A stretch of DNA of 64,000 bases. It comes from Mikania micrantha (taxonomy: Eukaryota > Streptophyta > Magnoliopsida > Asterales > Asteraceae). Positions 44,123 to 55,483 of this stretch are shown here, piece by piece; the first letter of the stretch is position 1, and every line of letters starts with the position of its first letter. The position numbers and the translations under genes are program-made. The stretch is from assembly GCA_009363875.1 (NCBI GenBank), contig CM018690.1:32346800-32410799 (forward strand), in the 5' to 3' direction. A model generated the notes under the pieces. It was not told where the DNA came from. It was given only the letters and a program-made list of their open reading frames with translations, and searched no databases.

Positions 44123-45939
44123 CTAGTTGACAATCGTTTGTGAGAATAGATGTGGATACTTTGATTTTATCTGATCTTCACGTTCCCACCTATACTCAGG
44201 TCCACGTTGTGAGTTCCATCGCACTTTAACGATTGGTATGCTACTACGTTTCTGTACTTTCATTTCTCGATCCATTACCTCTACTGGTTCTTCACTGAAC
44301 TGAAGTTTTTCATCAATATGAATCTCTTCTAGAGGTACGATCAATGATTCGTCAGTTAGGCACTTCTTCAGATTTGATATATGAAAGACATCGTGAATGT
44401 TACTGAGTTCACGAGGTAATTAAAGTCTGTAGGCTACTGATCCGATTCGATCAAGAATTTTGAATGGTCCTACAAATCTTGGTGAAAGTTTACCTCTCTT
44501 CCCAAATCTGAAAATGCCTTTCCAAGGTGAAACTTTCAACATTACTCGATCACCTATTTGGAATTCTAACGGTCTACGACGATTATCAACATAACTCTTT
44601 TGACGATCGCGTGCAGCTTTGATTCGTTCCTGAATGAGTGTGATCTTATCAGTGGTTTCCTGAATGAATTCTGGGCCTATGATTTGATTCTCACCTACCT
44701 CTGACCAACAGATAGGTGATCTACACTTGCGTCCATAAAGTGCTTCGAATGGAGCGCATTGAATACTGGTATGGTAGCTGTTATTGTATGAAAATTCAAC
44801 AAGTGGTAGATGAATATCCCAGCTACCTCCAAAATCAATCACACAGCTTCTGAGCATGTCTTCAAGAGTTTGATTTGTTCGTTCAGTTTGCCCGTCTGTT
44901 TGTGGATGATAAGTTGTGCTCATATTGATTTGCGTGCCTAGAGTTTTCTGAAGAGTTTGCCAAAATCGTGACATAAATCGACTATCTCTGTCAGAGATGA
45001 TAGAGATGGGTACTCCGTTTCGAGATACAATCTCATTAACATAGAGTTTAGCGAGTCGATCCATAGAATAATCCTCTCAGATGGGTAAGAAATGCGCAGA
45101 TTTTGTAAGGCGATCAACGATAACCCATATAGAGTCATGATTACGTCAGGTTCTGGGTAATTTAGTGATGAAATCCATAGAGATTTGATCCCATTTCCAC
45201 ATGGGAATCTCAGGTTGTTGTAATAACCCAGAAGGTCGTTGATGTTCAGCCTTAACTTTGAGACATGTTAAACATCGATCCACATATTCAGCTATATGTT
45301 TCTTCATTCCAGGCCACCAGTAAAAGTCTTTAAGATCTTTATACATCTTATCAGCACCTGGATGAATAGAATACCTGGATTTGTGCGCCTCATCCAAGAT
45401 AATTGTTCTAGAGTTACCGAAGCAAGGAATCCACATACGATTTTTGAAATACAACGGCCCATCATTTTTGGTATCGAGTTTCTTGTCTAATCCCTCAGTC
45501 CCTCAGCAGAATAGTTAATTGCTTGTAAAGCTTGTTGCTGAGCTTCTTTAATTTGAGGAATTAAACTGGTTTGAATAGTCATATCTAACGCTTTCACACG
45601 TAAAGGTTTGATTCGTTCCTTGCGACTCAAGGCATCGGCTACAACATTCGCTTTACCTGGGTGATAACGAATTTCACAGTCATAGTCGTTTAGAAGTTCA
45701 ACCCATCGCCTCTGTCGCATGTTCAACATTTTCTGATCTAGAATGTGTTGGAGGCTTTTATGATCAGTGTATATAATACACTTAGTTCCGTATAGGTAAT
45801 GTCTCCAAATCTTGAGTGCAAACACCACTGCACCAAGTTCTAGATCATGTGTGATATAGTTCTTCTCATCTACTTTCAGTTGTCGAGAAGCGTAAGCAAT
45901 TACCTTATCCTTCTGCATTAGGACACACCCAAGACCTTG
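44123..45939 (-). pseudogene. pol: Tekay B pol remnant: RNase H, integrase, chromodomain
   Basis: In order of translation: RNase H at 45939-45487, integrase zinc region and first Asp at 45454-45146 ([13 protein letters not shown]), integrase core at 45064-44420 ([21 protein letters not shown]), then the chromodomain at 44344-44123 (ends RWEREDQIKSKYPHLF). The last three pieces share one phase and are separated by nonsense codons (one TAA at about 44417-44419, others near 45070-45145); the RNase H piece is in another phase, so there is a frameshift near 45455-45490. Not functional. Confidence 0.85.
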
Positions 45940-45940
45940 A

Positions 45941-48844
45941 TGTCACACCCCCAAATTCCCACTCGTGGTGTCAGTCCACGTGGGTGTGACGTGGCCAGGA
46001 TCACAGCTCTTGGTCATATAGAACGACTCTATATGAGTTACACATTCACACAGATTGTAAAACAATACAAGTTTTCATTTAATAAGCAGCGGAAAATATG
46101 TTTAACAACAAAAGCAGCGGATTCATACTTAAACAATGTTGTAGTGGAAAAGTAAATTGTTTAACAAGCACTACAAAAGTTTAATCTGTTTTAAAACACA
46201 TCCAATGCACACAAGCCTAGGACATGAGTCTATATGTAAGCTTGACTCCTTAGTGTGTCCTGGTGAGCGTCCTAGCGTGTGCTCCATTAGTTACCTGAGA
46301 ATACATGCGAAAAAGTGTCAACTAAAAAATTGGTGAGTTCACAGGTTTAGACAGACAAAAATAGTAAACAGACATATACTGGGTATGTTAAGTTTAGTTG
46401 TTGGATACTACGATCCGTGGAGTGTGTCAGTTCATCTTACCGAAACTTGACTGTTTCCGTTTGCCTCCGCGGGTCATCGCTGAACCCGACATCAACATCG
46501 AAATTACACTCGTTATGACCTCCAGTCAACATTGGTGCCGAGTGGGGCTAGTCAAACCCAGTAGTACTACGTAATTACGACTCGTTTGTTACACAACTAA
46601 CGGTAAGGATAAGTGAGGACTTCATGCGATAATAGTTACACTCGAAAATGGTTTTCAAAACATACCAGTCATATATCTAAAACAGTTGCATTGTATTCTC
46701 ACCCCCAATAGTTTAGCAAAACAGTTAAAGAGTAAAAGTGTGGTCGTAAACTCACCTGAGTTTATGTAATGTGTTAGCTCAAAGAGATAGTGTAGCTCGC
46801 CAGCTAGTAGTCACCTATATCACATAGGTACTATGAGTTTGTGTTCACAAATGCGGGTCTCACAGGACCGTGTTTAGCGTTCAACAACTCCGAGTTGTTG
46901 GTGGGTCGAGTTGACCGTGTTTGACTGTGTTGACCGTGTTTGACCTAACGACCCGTTGGTGACGGTTTGGATTCAGTGTTCGTGTAATGTGCGGTCTAGT
47001 GTCGTGTGAAGTGTACGGATACCAAAATCATCCCTATGAGGAAACTTACTATTTATGGTAAGTTTCTATTTCAGGAAAGTTTCCATATTTGACAGGTCAT
47101 GCATAAATCATATTCCGATTATTCTAGCATGCTTATTTATCCTAAATGAGCATGTTATCACATAACACGTAGTTACACATAGCCGGTTTAGCCTAGTTTG
47201 CGCGTAAAAGTTTCCTGATATGGAAAATTTCCATTTCTAGCATACGTGATGTCGGAAACCATCTAACTTAGCATACTATCATCATATTGAAACATAATAG
47301 ACCATTTAGCATGCCCAAATCATACAAAGTATTCATAAGTTGGTTTTATTTTTTAAAAAGAAAGTTACTATAAATAGTAACTTTGTAGTTTTTGTATAAA
47401 GATGACCACTTAAGCATTTCTAATCCATTTTTATGTCACCAATCATCAACATAAGCCGTTTAACATCATCCAAACATATCATCATAACCCAAATCCTCAT
47501 TTTGCACAATTTCATCAACAAAGGTTACTAAAGATAGCAACTATGCTCCATATGACTATAATCATTATCATAATCACATTCTAAACATTACCATCATCAT
47601 TTCATTCATCAAGCAACATATTCCTATACATGCATGCTCATCATTTTTACCAAATCAACAATTTGTAACTAAAAAGTTACTATAAATGGAAAGAATAAAA
47701 TATAATCACATTTTAACCATGTCAATCATAGCTAATCATGTAGAACATCATCAACAACAAGTATGATCATACAACAATATTCAATATCATCTAAAATGAC
47801 ATAGATCGTGCATGCATGTTATCATCTCATCAAGTTATGACCAAACCAAGTATTCTAGTGACATACATTATCATGGATCGTCACAAATCACCATTTAATC
47901 ATCATAGATCATTAAGAAACCTATTGAAATCCACAAACCCAGATTCAAACTTAAGAATTTCGTGCATGTTGTGGTTGAGTGCTTGCATGTGCAATCTAGT
48001 GCTTGCATGTGAGTGTATGGGTGTTTTTAGGCTACTTTGAGTGTAGATACTACCTTACTAAGCTTCAAATCCACGAGTTGGGGTCTGGGGCAGGTTGTGA
48101 GACTTCTGGGAATGGTTGAAGAAGGGATTCCAGCTGCTAGAAGGAGTTGATGATGATGATAAGCACCCACAATGGCCTCCTCAAGCTTCCAATCACCAAG
48201 TTCTTCAACCCAAGCTTTTCAAATGTGTTCTAATGGCTGCCAGGAGTGATTTGCAGGTGAAAGAAGAAGATGAAGTCGAATTATGACGCCTGTGGTCGAG
48301 AAATAGGTTATAGAGTGGCTAAGTAATGATTATTCTTGATTTAAACAAGATTTTGCGTGTTACAGTCCCAGGCGCATCGCCTGACGAGTTGAGTTGGCTT
48401 CCCGTCGTTACGCGCGGATGAGTCCGGTGAGAGGCGCATCTCCCTTTTCCGCGCGCATCGCCTGGGGTCAGGGTGCCGGGTCAGGCGTACCGCCTGGCCC
48501 ATTTTTCAGGCCCAATAAGTCCAATTTCATAGTCTTGGCCCATTTTTCGTGTATTTCACGATTACGGACATCGTTTCGAGGCTTATGACCATTATTTCAC
48601 CTATTCTAGGTTCCCTAGAACCTAAGTGTAGCATATGTGGACTAGGATTTGATCCGTTCACCAACGTTCATTATTCAAGACACGTGCGAGTGTTGTGCGA
48701 TAATTCCTTGAATTATCGATGTGTTCGAATGGTTGTGCCACGTGTCACACTAAATACAATTATTCTAGTGCCACGTATGAAATAATAATACACATTACTA
48801 TTAAAATAAAGTTAATGCTGACCTGGAAATTGCGAGGTGTCACA
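45941..48844 (-). repeat. 3' LTR of element C
   Basis: Plus strand starts TGTCACACCCCC and ends GAGGTGTCACA, 2904 bp. GGCG-(CAT/TAC)-CGCC palindromes lie at 48369-48496. It is followed by a TCATCCCCC block and GAATTTCGTCCCGAAATTC, as in A and B. Confidence 0.8.
48369..48496. repeat. GGCG-CAT/TAC-CGCC palindromes in the LTR of C
   Basis: Two perfect units with 6 bp arms, CAGGCG-CAT-CGCCTG (48369-48383) and CAGGCG-TAC-CGCCTG (48482-48496), and two degenerate ones between them (about 48431 and 48452). They lie about 350-475 bp from the U3 start in the element's sense. Confidence 0.75.
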
Positions 48845-48879
48845 TCATCCCCCAGTTAATAGGAATTTCGTCCCGAAAT

Positions 48880-51144
48880 TCAGTTCGTGTTGTCGGTGTT
48901 GGTTTGATCGGAGAATAAGTGAGGGTATTTCTTTTTCATCTGATCCTCCCGTTCCCAAGTGTATTCCGGTCCTTGCCGTGAGTTCCATCGAACTTTTACA
49001 ATGGGTATCTTACTATGTTTCAACTTCTTGAGTTCCCGGTCCATAATTTCCACTGGTTCCTCTATGAAGTGTAGTTGTTCGTCAATCTGGATTTCCTCTA
49101 GAGGAATTGCGAGAGTTTCGTCGGATAAGCACTTCTTGAGGTTTGAAACGTGAAACACGTTGTGTACGCTACTCAGTTCCTGTGGTAGCTGTAGTTCGTA
49201 GGCCACCGGGCCTATCCGTTTAGTGATCTCGAAAGGTCCAATATAGCGAGGGTTTAGCTTTCTCCGCTTTTCGAACCGGATCACTCCCTTCCAAGGCGAG
49301 ACTTTAAGAAGTACACGGTCTCCCACTTGGAATTCCAAAGGTTTGCGCCTCTTGTCGGCATAGCTCTTCTGTCGATCCCGAGCTGCTGCCATTCTGTTAC
49401 GTATCTGCACGATCTTTTCAGTTGTTTCGTGCACGAGTTCGGGTCCGGTCAGTTGGCTTTCACCAACTTCCGCCCAACAGAGTGGTGATCTGCATTTACG
49501 TCCGTAAAGTGCTTCACAAGGTGCAGCTCCAATGCTGGTATGGTAGCTGTTATTATACGAGAATTCTACCAAAGGTAGGTGAGTCTCCCAGCTGTTACCA
49601 AAGTCGATTACACATGCCCGAAGCATGTCCTCGAGTGTTTGAATGGTTCTTTCACTTTGGCCATCGGTTTGTGGGTGATAAGCTGTGCTCATATCCAACC
49701 TCGTCCCGAGCGCCTTGTGTAAGGACTTCCAAAAGTGAGACGTGAAACGGCTGTCTCGGTCTGATATTATGGAGATTGGGACCCCGTGTCTGGATACGAT
49801 TTCCTTCAAGTAGATTCGGGTTAACTTTTCCAATTTATCAGTTTCCTTAATCGGTAGGAAGTGTGCCGATTTCGTGATTCGGTCGACGATAACCCAGATG
49901 GTATCGCAACCACTTGTTGTCTTCGGCAGCTTGGTAATAAAATCCATGGAAATATGTTCCCATTTCCATACTGGAATTTCCGGCTGTTGGAGTAATCCCG
50001 AAGGCTTCTGGTATTCTACCTTGACCTTTGAGCAAGTCAGACACTTACTCACATAAGTCGCGATTTCTGACTTCATGTTAGGCCACCAATTAGTTGCCTT
50101 TAGATCGTGGTACATTTTGTCAGAACCTGGATGTACTGAGTATAGACTCTTGTGAGCTTCATCCATCACTACTTCTCTCAATCCCCCGTAGCGTGGAATC
50201 CAAATTCGATCCATCAGGTAGTAAGCTCCGTCATCCTTTTGTTTCATCTGTTTGTCCATACCCCGCATGGCTTCAAGGGTAAGGTTTTCCTTTTTCAGAG
50301 CTTCTTGTTGTGCAATACGAATTTGGTTGGGTAGCTCAGAGTGAATGGTAAGCTGTAGTGCACGTACGCGTTTAGTTGTTTCCTTCCGGCTCAGTGCGTC
50401 GGCTACTACATTAGCTTTCCCGGGATGATACTTGATTGCACAGTCATAATCACCTATCAGCTCGACCCATCTGCGTTGTCTCATGTTTAGCTCCTTTTGG
50501 TCGAAAATGTGCTGTAGGCTCTTATGATCAGTGAATATAGTGCACTTAGTGCCGTACAAATAGTGTCGCCAGATCTTCAATGCGAACACCACGGCTCCCA
50601 ATTCCAAGTCGTGAGTCGTGTAGTTCTTTTCGTGCACTTTCAATTGTCGTGACACATAAGCTATAACTTTCTCGCATTGCATCAATACACAACCGAGTCC
50701 TTGCTTCGATGCGTCGCAATAAACTACAAAGTCTTCGCACCCGTCCGGTAGCGATAGGATAGGTGCGCTGCACAACTTTTGCTTTAATAATTCGAAAGCA
50801 GCTTCTTGTTTTTCTCCCCATTCAAACTTCTTGTCTTTATGTGTAAGGGAAGTCAACGATTGTGCGATCTTCGAGTATCCCTCGATAAACCGCCTGTAGT
50901 ACCCGGCCAACCCTAAGAACTGCCGCACCTCAGTTGGGGTCTTAGGTGCTGCCCAATTCTTGATTGCCTCGATCTTGGCTGGGTCTACGTGTATCCCTTT
51001 ATCGTTTACTACGTGTCCAAGGAACTGAACTTCGCGAATCCAGAAATCACATTTGGAGAACTTCGCGTATAGTTGTTCCTTCTTCAGTAGTTCTAAGACA
51101 CGTCTCAAGTGATCGGCATGTTCCTCTTGAGTCTTAGAATAGAT
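48880..51144 (-). CDS. pol: Tekay C pol: end of RT, RNase H, integrase, chromodomain
   Basis: Open frame following the TAG at 51145-51147; first Met at 51108 (742 aa). It includes the RT thumb/connection ([17 protein letters not shown]), RNase H ([22 protein letters not shown]), the integrase zinc region (CLTCSKVK), the integrase core ([26 protein letters not shown]) and a C-terminal chromodomain (RWEREDQ-type motif at about 705-725, KKYPHLF). No further stop in this long stretch, so decay is slight. Confidence 0.9.
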   Translation of the reverse strand: MYSKTQEEHADHLRRVLELLKKEQLYAKFSKCDFWIREVQFLGHVVNDKGIHVDPAKIEAIKNWAAPKTPTEVRQFLGLAGYYRRFIEGYSKIAQSLTSLTHKDKKFEWGEKQEAAFELLKQKLCSAPILSLPDGCEDFVVYCDASKQGLGCVLMQCEKVIAYVSRQLKVHEKNYTTHDLELGAVVFALKIWRHYLYGTKCTIFTDHKSLQHIFDQKELNMRQRRWVELIGDYDCAIKYHPGKANVVADALSRKETTKRVRALQLTIHSELPNQIRIAQQEALKKENLTLEAMRGMDKQMKQKDDGAYYLMDRIWIPRYGGLREVVMDEAHKSLYSVHPGSDKMYHDLKATNWWPNMKSEIATYVSKCLTCSKVKVEYQKPSGLLQQPEIPVWKWEHISMDFITKLPKTTSGCDTIWVIVDRITKSAHFLPIKETDKLEKLTRIYLKEIVSRHGVPISIISDRDSRFTSHFWKSLHKALGTRLDMSTAYHPQTDGQSERTIQTLEDMLRACVIDFGNSWETHLPLVEFSYNNSYHTSIGAAPCEALYGRKCRSPLCWAEVGESQLTGPELVHETTEKIVQIRNRMAAARDRQKSYADKRRKPLEFQVGDRVLLKVSPWKGVIRFEKRRKLNPRYIGPFEITKRIGPVAYELQLPQELSSVHNVFHVSNLKKCLSDETLAIPLEEIQIDEQLHFIEEPVEIMDRELKKLKHSKIPIVKVRWNSRQGPEYTWEREDQMKKKYPHLFSDQTNTDNTN

Positions 51145-52266
51145 CTAAATGTCATCAATAAATACGATTACGAACTTATCGAGATACGGTTTACACACCC
51201 GATTCATGAGATCCATGAATACCGCCGGTGCGTTAGTTAATCCAAAAGGCATGACTAGAAACTCGTAATGTCCGTACCGTGTCCTGAATGTTGTCTTTGG
51301 TATGTCTTCCTCCTGTATTCTGAGTTGATGGTAACCGGATCTTAAATCGATTTTCGAATAGTAACTTGACCCTTGTAGTTGGTCAAACAGGTCATCTATT
51401 CGAGGTAGAGGGTATCGATTCTTGATCGTTACCTTGTTTAGTTCTCGGTAGTCGATACACATTCGGAATGAACCGTCCTTCTTTTTCACGAATAAGACCG
51501 GAGCTCCCCAAGGTGAGAAACTCGGTCTAATAAATCCTTTATCTAACAACTCTTGCAGTTGATTAGATAACTCTTGCATTTCAGTAGGAGCCAATCGGTA
51601 TGGTGCCTTGGCTATCGGTGCTGCTCCTGGTGCTAAATCTATCTGGAACTCCACTTGTCGCGCTGGTGGTAGTCCCGGTAGATCTTCGGGAAAAACTTCC
51701 GAAAAATTGCGAACAACCTCGATGTCCTCGATCTTCCGTTCCTTCTTAGGTTGTTCGGAGATAAGTGCTAGAATAGCCGTGTATCCCTTCTGCAGGTATT
51801 TGCTAGCTTTCATGCAGGACATGATGTTTAGTGGTATCCCGCGCCTTTCTCCTTGGATTGAGATCTGCTCTCCATTTGGCAACGCAACTCGTACAATCTT
51901 TTCGCTGCACACTATCTCGGCATGGTTCGCAGATAGCCAATCCATTCCAATCACCACGTCGAAGCTTCCGAGAGTTACCGGCATCAGATCAATCACCAAT
52001 TGATGGTCTGCTAGTGTCAGGACGCACCCTTTGATGATATGTTGTGTTTCGATAAGTTTGCCATCCGCTAACTCTACGGTATACTTATAATCTAGTGGTG
52101 TTGGTGTCATGTCAAGCAATTTGCTAAATTCACCAGAGATAAAACTCCTATCGGCACCGGTATCAAAAAATATACTGGCGTAGACATTATTTAAAAGAAA
52201 CGTACCGGTGACGACGTTTGGATCATCCTTAGCTTCACTGGATCCGATCACGAACGCCCTTCCCCT
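51145..52266 (-). pseudogene. pol: Tekay C protease-RT fragment, 5' truncated and ended by TAG
   Basis: First Met in the remaining frame is at 52251 (368 aa). Aspartic protease [10 protein letters not shown] at about residues 28-37, then RT through FVIVFIDDI, where a TAG (51145-51147) follows the catalytic Asp pair directly. A single TTG-to-TAG change would explain it. The frame continues to 52266 upstream and is then replaced by element D's LTR. The phase matches the downstream pol frame. Confidence 0.88.
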
Positions 52267-52269
52267 TGC

Positions 52270-53484
52270 TGGGGTTTGGAATGAGTATTATGCGTGTCTA
52301 ATGCCAATTATTACATAGGTTTGAGTGCTTGATTAATTGGAATTAGATAACTATGCAAGTTATTGTTTTTGCAGGTTAAATGCGAGGATTGGAAGTAATT
52401 TTGGAAGCACTAAACCATGTCAAAGTGAAAGGATCATGAGTCAATATGCTAGAGGATCTAAAGACGAGGAATTGGGCGTTTACGGGAAGCGAAACGGACT
52501 TGAAATGCAAAAGTTATGAAGAAAACAAGAAATGGGGGTCTGATAGGGCGTAGCCTACGGCCTAGGCCGTAGCCTACGGCCTCCTTAACAGAAGCTGGTG
52601 ACCGTAGCCTACGGCCTAGGGCGTAGCCTACGGTCCTGACGCGATCTGGGCATATAAAAAGGCAATTTTTAGGGTTTCTGAGGGGATTCTTCCATCCTAT
52701 TCGATTCTATTCCATTGGGGACGACTTTGGGTGATTTTGGAAGGAAAAATTGAGGTCTTTACACGATTCCAATCCATTCCATTACTCCATAATCATCCAT
52801 AATGAAGATCCAATCAAGATTTGAAGATCAATCCAACAAGATGAGAGGCTAATTTCTGCGTGGGTTCCTCCGGGCGAAGGATTCTTGTAAGCGGATGATT
52901 TAGATTAGTTTACTATTGTGTTTGGAACTAGCAATCTAAGCATTTGATGCTTTTTGCTTATCATTTATTCAATTGATTGTAAAGATTGGATTTTTTTTAT
53001 TCAAAACCTAATTCATTGTCTTTCAATTCCTGAGATTTCTAGTAATTAGGATATATTAGATTGTGTTTGGGTTTTATAATGTGCAATTGATGTTCATGTG
53101 ATAATCTTTCATTGTTTTGCAATCGAAGCAACTAGTCCTTGTTCATCACAATCATTTGAATTGTCTAATCATGTCTATGTGGTTGTTCCAACTTAGTAAC
53201 TAATCTATGAATCTCACTTTGAATCCTAGTCCTGGGGGAATCACCTTTTCCATTATTGTTTAAAATCATTTTAGTTAATTGCAATTGAATTTTAAGTTTA
53301 ACAAACAAACCATTCAATTCAAGTTTACATTTTCCGTTTTAGTTAAGTTTAGTTCACGAATTAATTAACAAGTACACCATCCACAAAAACTCCTCGTGGT
53401 TCGACACCCGACTTACCCTATCTAATAAGGTAGCTGGGACTTGAGTTTTACTCTTATTTTTGACTGACACTTCGACATTGGTCA
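52270..53484 (+). repeat. 5' LTR of element D
   Basis: Begins about TGGGGTTTGGAATGAG where the Tekay C frame breaks and ends GGTCA just before AATTTTGGCGCC, about 1215 bp. TATA box CATATAAAAAGG at 52651-52662. Four CGTAGCCTACG palindromes lie directly upstream of it. The left boundary is uncertain by a few bases because there is no second LTR to compare. Confidence 0.6.
52549..52632. repeat. Four CGTAGCCTACG palindromes upstream of the TATA box in D
   Basis: Cores at 52549-52559, 52568-52578, 52603-52613 and 52622-52632, spacing 19-35-19. The second extends to 7 bp arms, GCCGTAG-C-CTACGGC (52566-52580). Units 1-2 and 3-4 form pairs around CCTAGG, separated by a spacer with AACAGAAGC. The same layout recurs at 60209-60292. 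Confidence 0.9.
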
Positions 53485-53489
53485 AATTT

Positions 53490-53507
53490 TGGCGCCGTTG
53501 CCGGGGA
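53490..53507 (+). other. Primer binding site of element D
   Basis: TGGCGCCGTTGCCGGGGA, the characteristic Athila/Tat primer site complementary to the 3' end of a tRNA (usually cited as tRNA-Asp). It fixes the 5' LTR end and plus orientation. Confidence 0.9.
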
Positions 53508-53620
53508 GTTAGTGCGCTTGGTGTTAGTTAATTGATTTGTTAGTTTTTATTCAATTTGTTTATCTCTTGTCTTTCTTTGTTACGCGAGGTTTGTTAGTGT
53601 GCAGGTAACAGGTTGATTGC

Positions 53621-55315
53621 ATGCATACTCGGTTTTCAGGTCGTGACTCGCCATTGGAATTTGATCCAGAGATCGAGAAAACCGCTAGAATCAACCGAAC
53701 ATTACAAAGACTAGACAAGATTGTCACTCCGGGTTCGAGAAACACTATCCAAACCGGAGAGAGTTCGAATCAGTCTGTTCCTATGGCTGATCAGAACAAC
53801 CAAAACCCACCACCACCACCACCAATTCCACCATTTGACCAGTATGCTCATGTACCACCACCAAATCCAAACCCAGTCATACCACCAAATCCATTCAACC
53901 AAAATAACCAACCACCAAACATACCACCTAATGCCATACCTAACCTTAGAATGGCACAAAACCCACTGTTCAACAATCCAAACCAAGGGGTTAATCCGGG
54001 AAACAACTTACATGTGGAAGATCACATTTCAGGTGGCGGAAGCAATTCAGGAGAACACGGATCTTGGCATGAGGAGACACATGAAGAAGCTAATAACAAC
54101 TACCCACCTCATGAGGAATACTATGATGAGAATTGGCAACCACAAGGTCCACCGAATCATCCAGTTCACAACAACTATGGGCATGGTGGATGGAATGGAG
54201 AAGGGGGGTGGAATCGGCAACCACCCATGAATAATCACAATGGGAGATGGGGTTACAATAACCCTGGTCAAGGATGGCACCATAGAGCTCCTGTTCAAGG
54301 AGTTGATAGTCACTTCAGACCAACGGTGACTCAAAATCCTTCACCCATTGTACCTCCACTGCTTAGGGGAAGATCATTTGAGATAAGGCCACAATACTTG
54401 GCCATTATTCCAAATTTTAGAGGGACAGCAACTGAAGAACCATATGTCCATCTGTCTGAGTTTGGTGCTATCTGCAGCACCATTGGTGGCCAAGGATTCA
54501 CACCAGATGAGGTTAAACTGAATCTCTTCCAATTCTCCTTAAAGGAAAGGGCCAAACAGTGGTTTCACACACTACCATCTGGTAGTATTTATACATGGGA
54601 GGAGATGCAACAGCTATTTTTAGATGAATATTATCCCATGAGCAAGACAAGTGAGGCTCGGAATGCCATCCGAACTTTTCAACAACAATCGGGTGAATTG
54701 CTACATGAAGCATTCACTCGATTCAAGGAGTTGCTTAGATTTTGCCCACATCACCAGATTCCAAAGTGGGAATTGATCAAAGCTTTCTATGATGGCTTAA
54801 CACCAGAAGATCTGAAGTTTGTCAGTTCTAGTAGCAATGGGACCTTCTTGACAAATTCAGAAGATGATGATTGGGAGTTGCTGGAGAGATTAAGTAAGGG
54901 ATCAAAGACTCAAGCTTCAGCAAGCAGGAAGGCCAAACATGCCATAGGAAAACTAGGAGGAGAGTATGTGACAAAGGAGAGATTCGAGGCTTTGGAGAGA
55001 CAAATAGCAAACTTCAATAGGAATTCAGGTAAGAATACTTCTAATGTTTCTAATGTTTATGATGTTTGCAATTTCTGTGGTGATATAGGTCATTTGGAGC
55101 CGGAGTGCATGATGAACATGGGCAGGAATGAGGAGGTGAACCAAATACAAGGCTCATTCCAGAATGACAAGAGACAGAATGACATGAACTCAAATACTTA
55201 CCATCCGGGTTTGCGTAATCACCCTAATTTTAGATATGGTAATTCAGCTAATCAATTGAATCCTAATTTTCAGGGTAGCAACCAACAAGGTGGAAATCAA
55301 GGGTCATCATACTAG
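53621..55315 (+). CDS. gag: Athila-type gag (ends at premature TAG)
   Basis: 564 aa, starting MHTRFSGRDSPLEFDPEIEK. Pro/Asn/Gln-rich N-terminal third, then the retrotransposon gag domain (about 255-420, with words such as PYVHLSEFGAICSTI and AKQWFHTLPSGSI), and a CCHC zinc knuckle CNFCGDIGHLEPEC at about 484-497. A TAG at 55313-55315 stops the frame in a Gln/Gly-rich linker; it is in phase with the pol frame starting 55484, so gag and pol were once one polyprotein. The protein forms the intracellular particle. Confidence 0.9.
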   Translation: MHTRFSGRDSPLEFDPEIEKTARINRTLQRLDKIVTPGSRNTIQTGESSNQSVPMADQNNQNPPPPPPIPPFDQYAHVPPPNPNPVIPPNPFNQNNQPPNIPPNAIPNLRMAQNPLFNNPNQGVNPGNNLHVEDHISGGGSNSGEHGSWHEETHEEANNNYPPHEEYYDENWQPQGPPNHPVHNNYGHGGWNGEGGWNRQPPMNNHNGRWGYNNPGQGWHHRAPVQGVDSHFRPTVTQNPSPIVPPLLRGRSFEIRPQYLAIIPNFRGTATEEPYVHLSEFGAICSTIGGQGFTPDEVKLNLFQFSLKERAKQWFHTLPSGSIYTWEEMQQLFLDEYYPMSKTSEARNAIRTFQQQSGELLHEAFTRFKELLRFCPHHQIPKWELIKAFYDGLTPEDLKFVSSSSNGTFLTNSEDDDWELLERLSKGSKTQASASRKAKHAIGKLGGEYVTKERFEALERQIANFNRNSGKNTSNVSNVYDVCNFCGDIGHLEPECMMNMGRNEEVNQIQGSFQNDKRQNDMNSNTYHPGLRNHPNFRYGNSANQLNPNFQGSNQQGGNQGSSY

Positions 55316-55483
55316 AATAGACAACAGAGTTACAATCAAGGTAACTACCAAAGAGGAAACTACAACCAAGGTGGCCAAGGAGGCGGGCAAGGTGGATATC
55401 AACAAGGACCATCAAGGAACTTCCAACAACATCAAGGAAGTCAAAATCAATTTCAAGGAGCTCAACAAGGAGCCAATGTCTCA

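Larger units (their letters stand above)
41931..45940 (-). mobile_element. Tekay-type gypsy element B, 3' part, truncated by insertion of C
   Basis: Minus strand. It has a 3' LTR (41931-44074), a palindrome plus polypurine block (about 44075-44110), and decayed pol to 45940, where the LTR of element C begins abruptly inside its RNase H region. The gag half and 5' LTR are not in the window. Several nonsense changes and a frameshift show that it is older than A. Confidence 0.85.
45941..52269 (-). mobile_element. Tekay-type gypsy element C, truncated by insertion of D
   Basis: Minus strand, inserted in the RNase H region of B. 3' LTR (45941-48844), polypurine block, pol to about 52266. The frame is cut in the linker between gag and protease by an Athila-type LTR. 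Its gag and 5' LTR do not reappear before the window's end, so they are either further right or lost. Confidence 0.85.

Noticed and set aside
53711..54334. Trp-rich minus-strand and His-rich plus-strand frames in gag of D
   Set aside because: Alternative readings of the Pro/Asn-rich gag codons (CCACCA).
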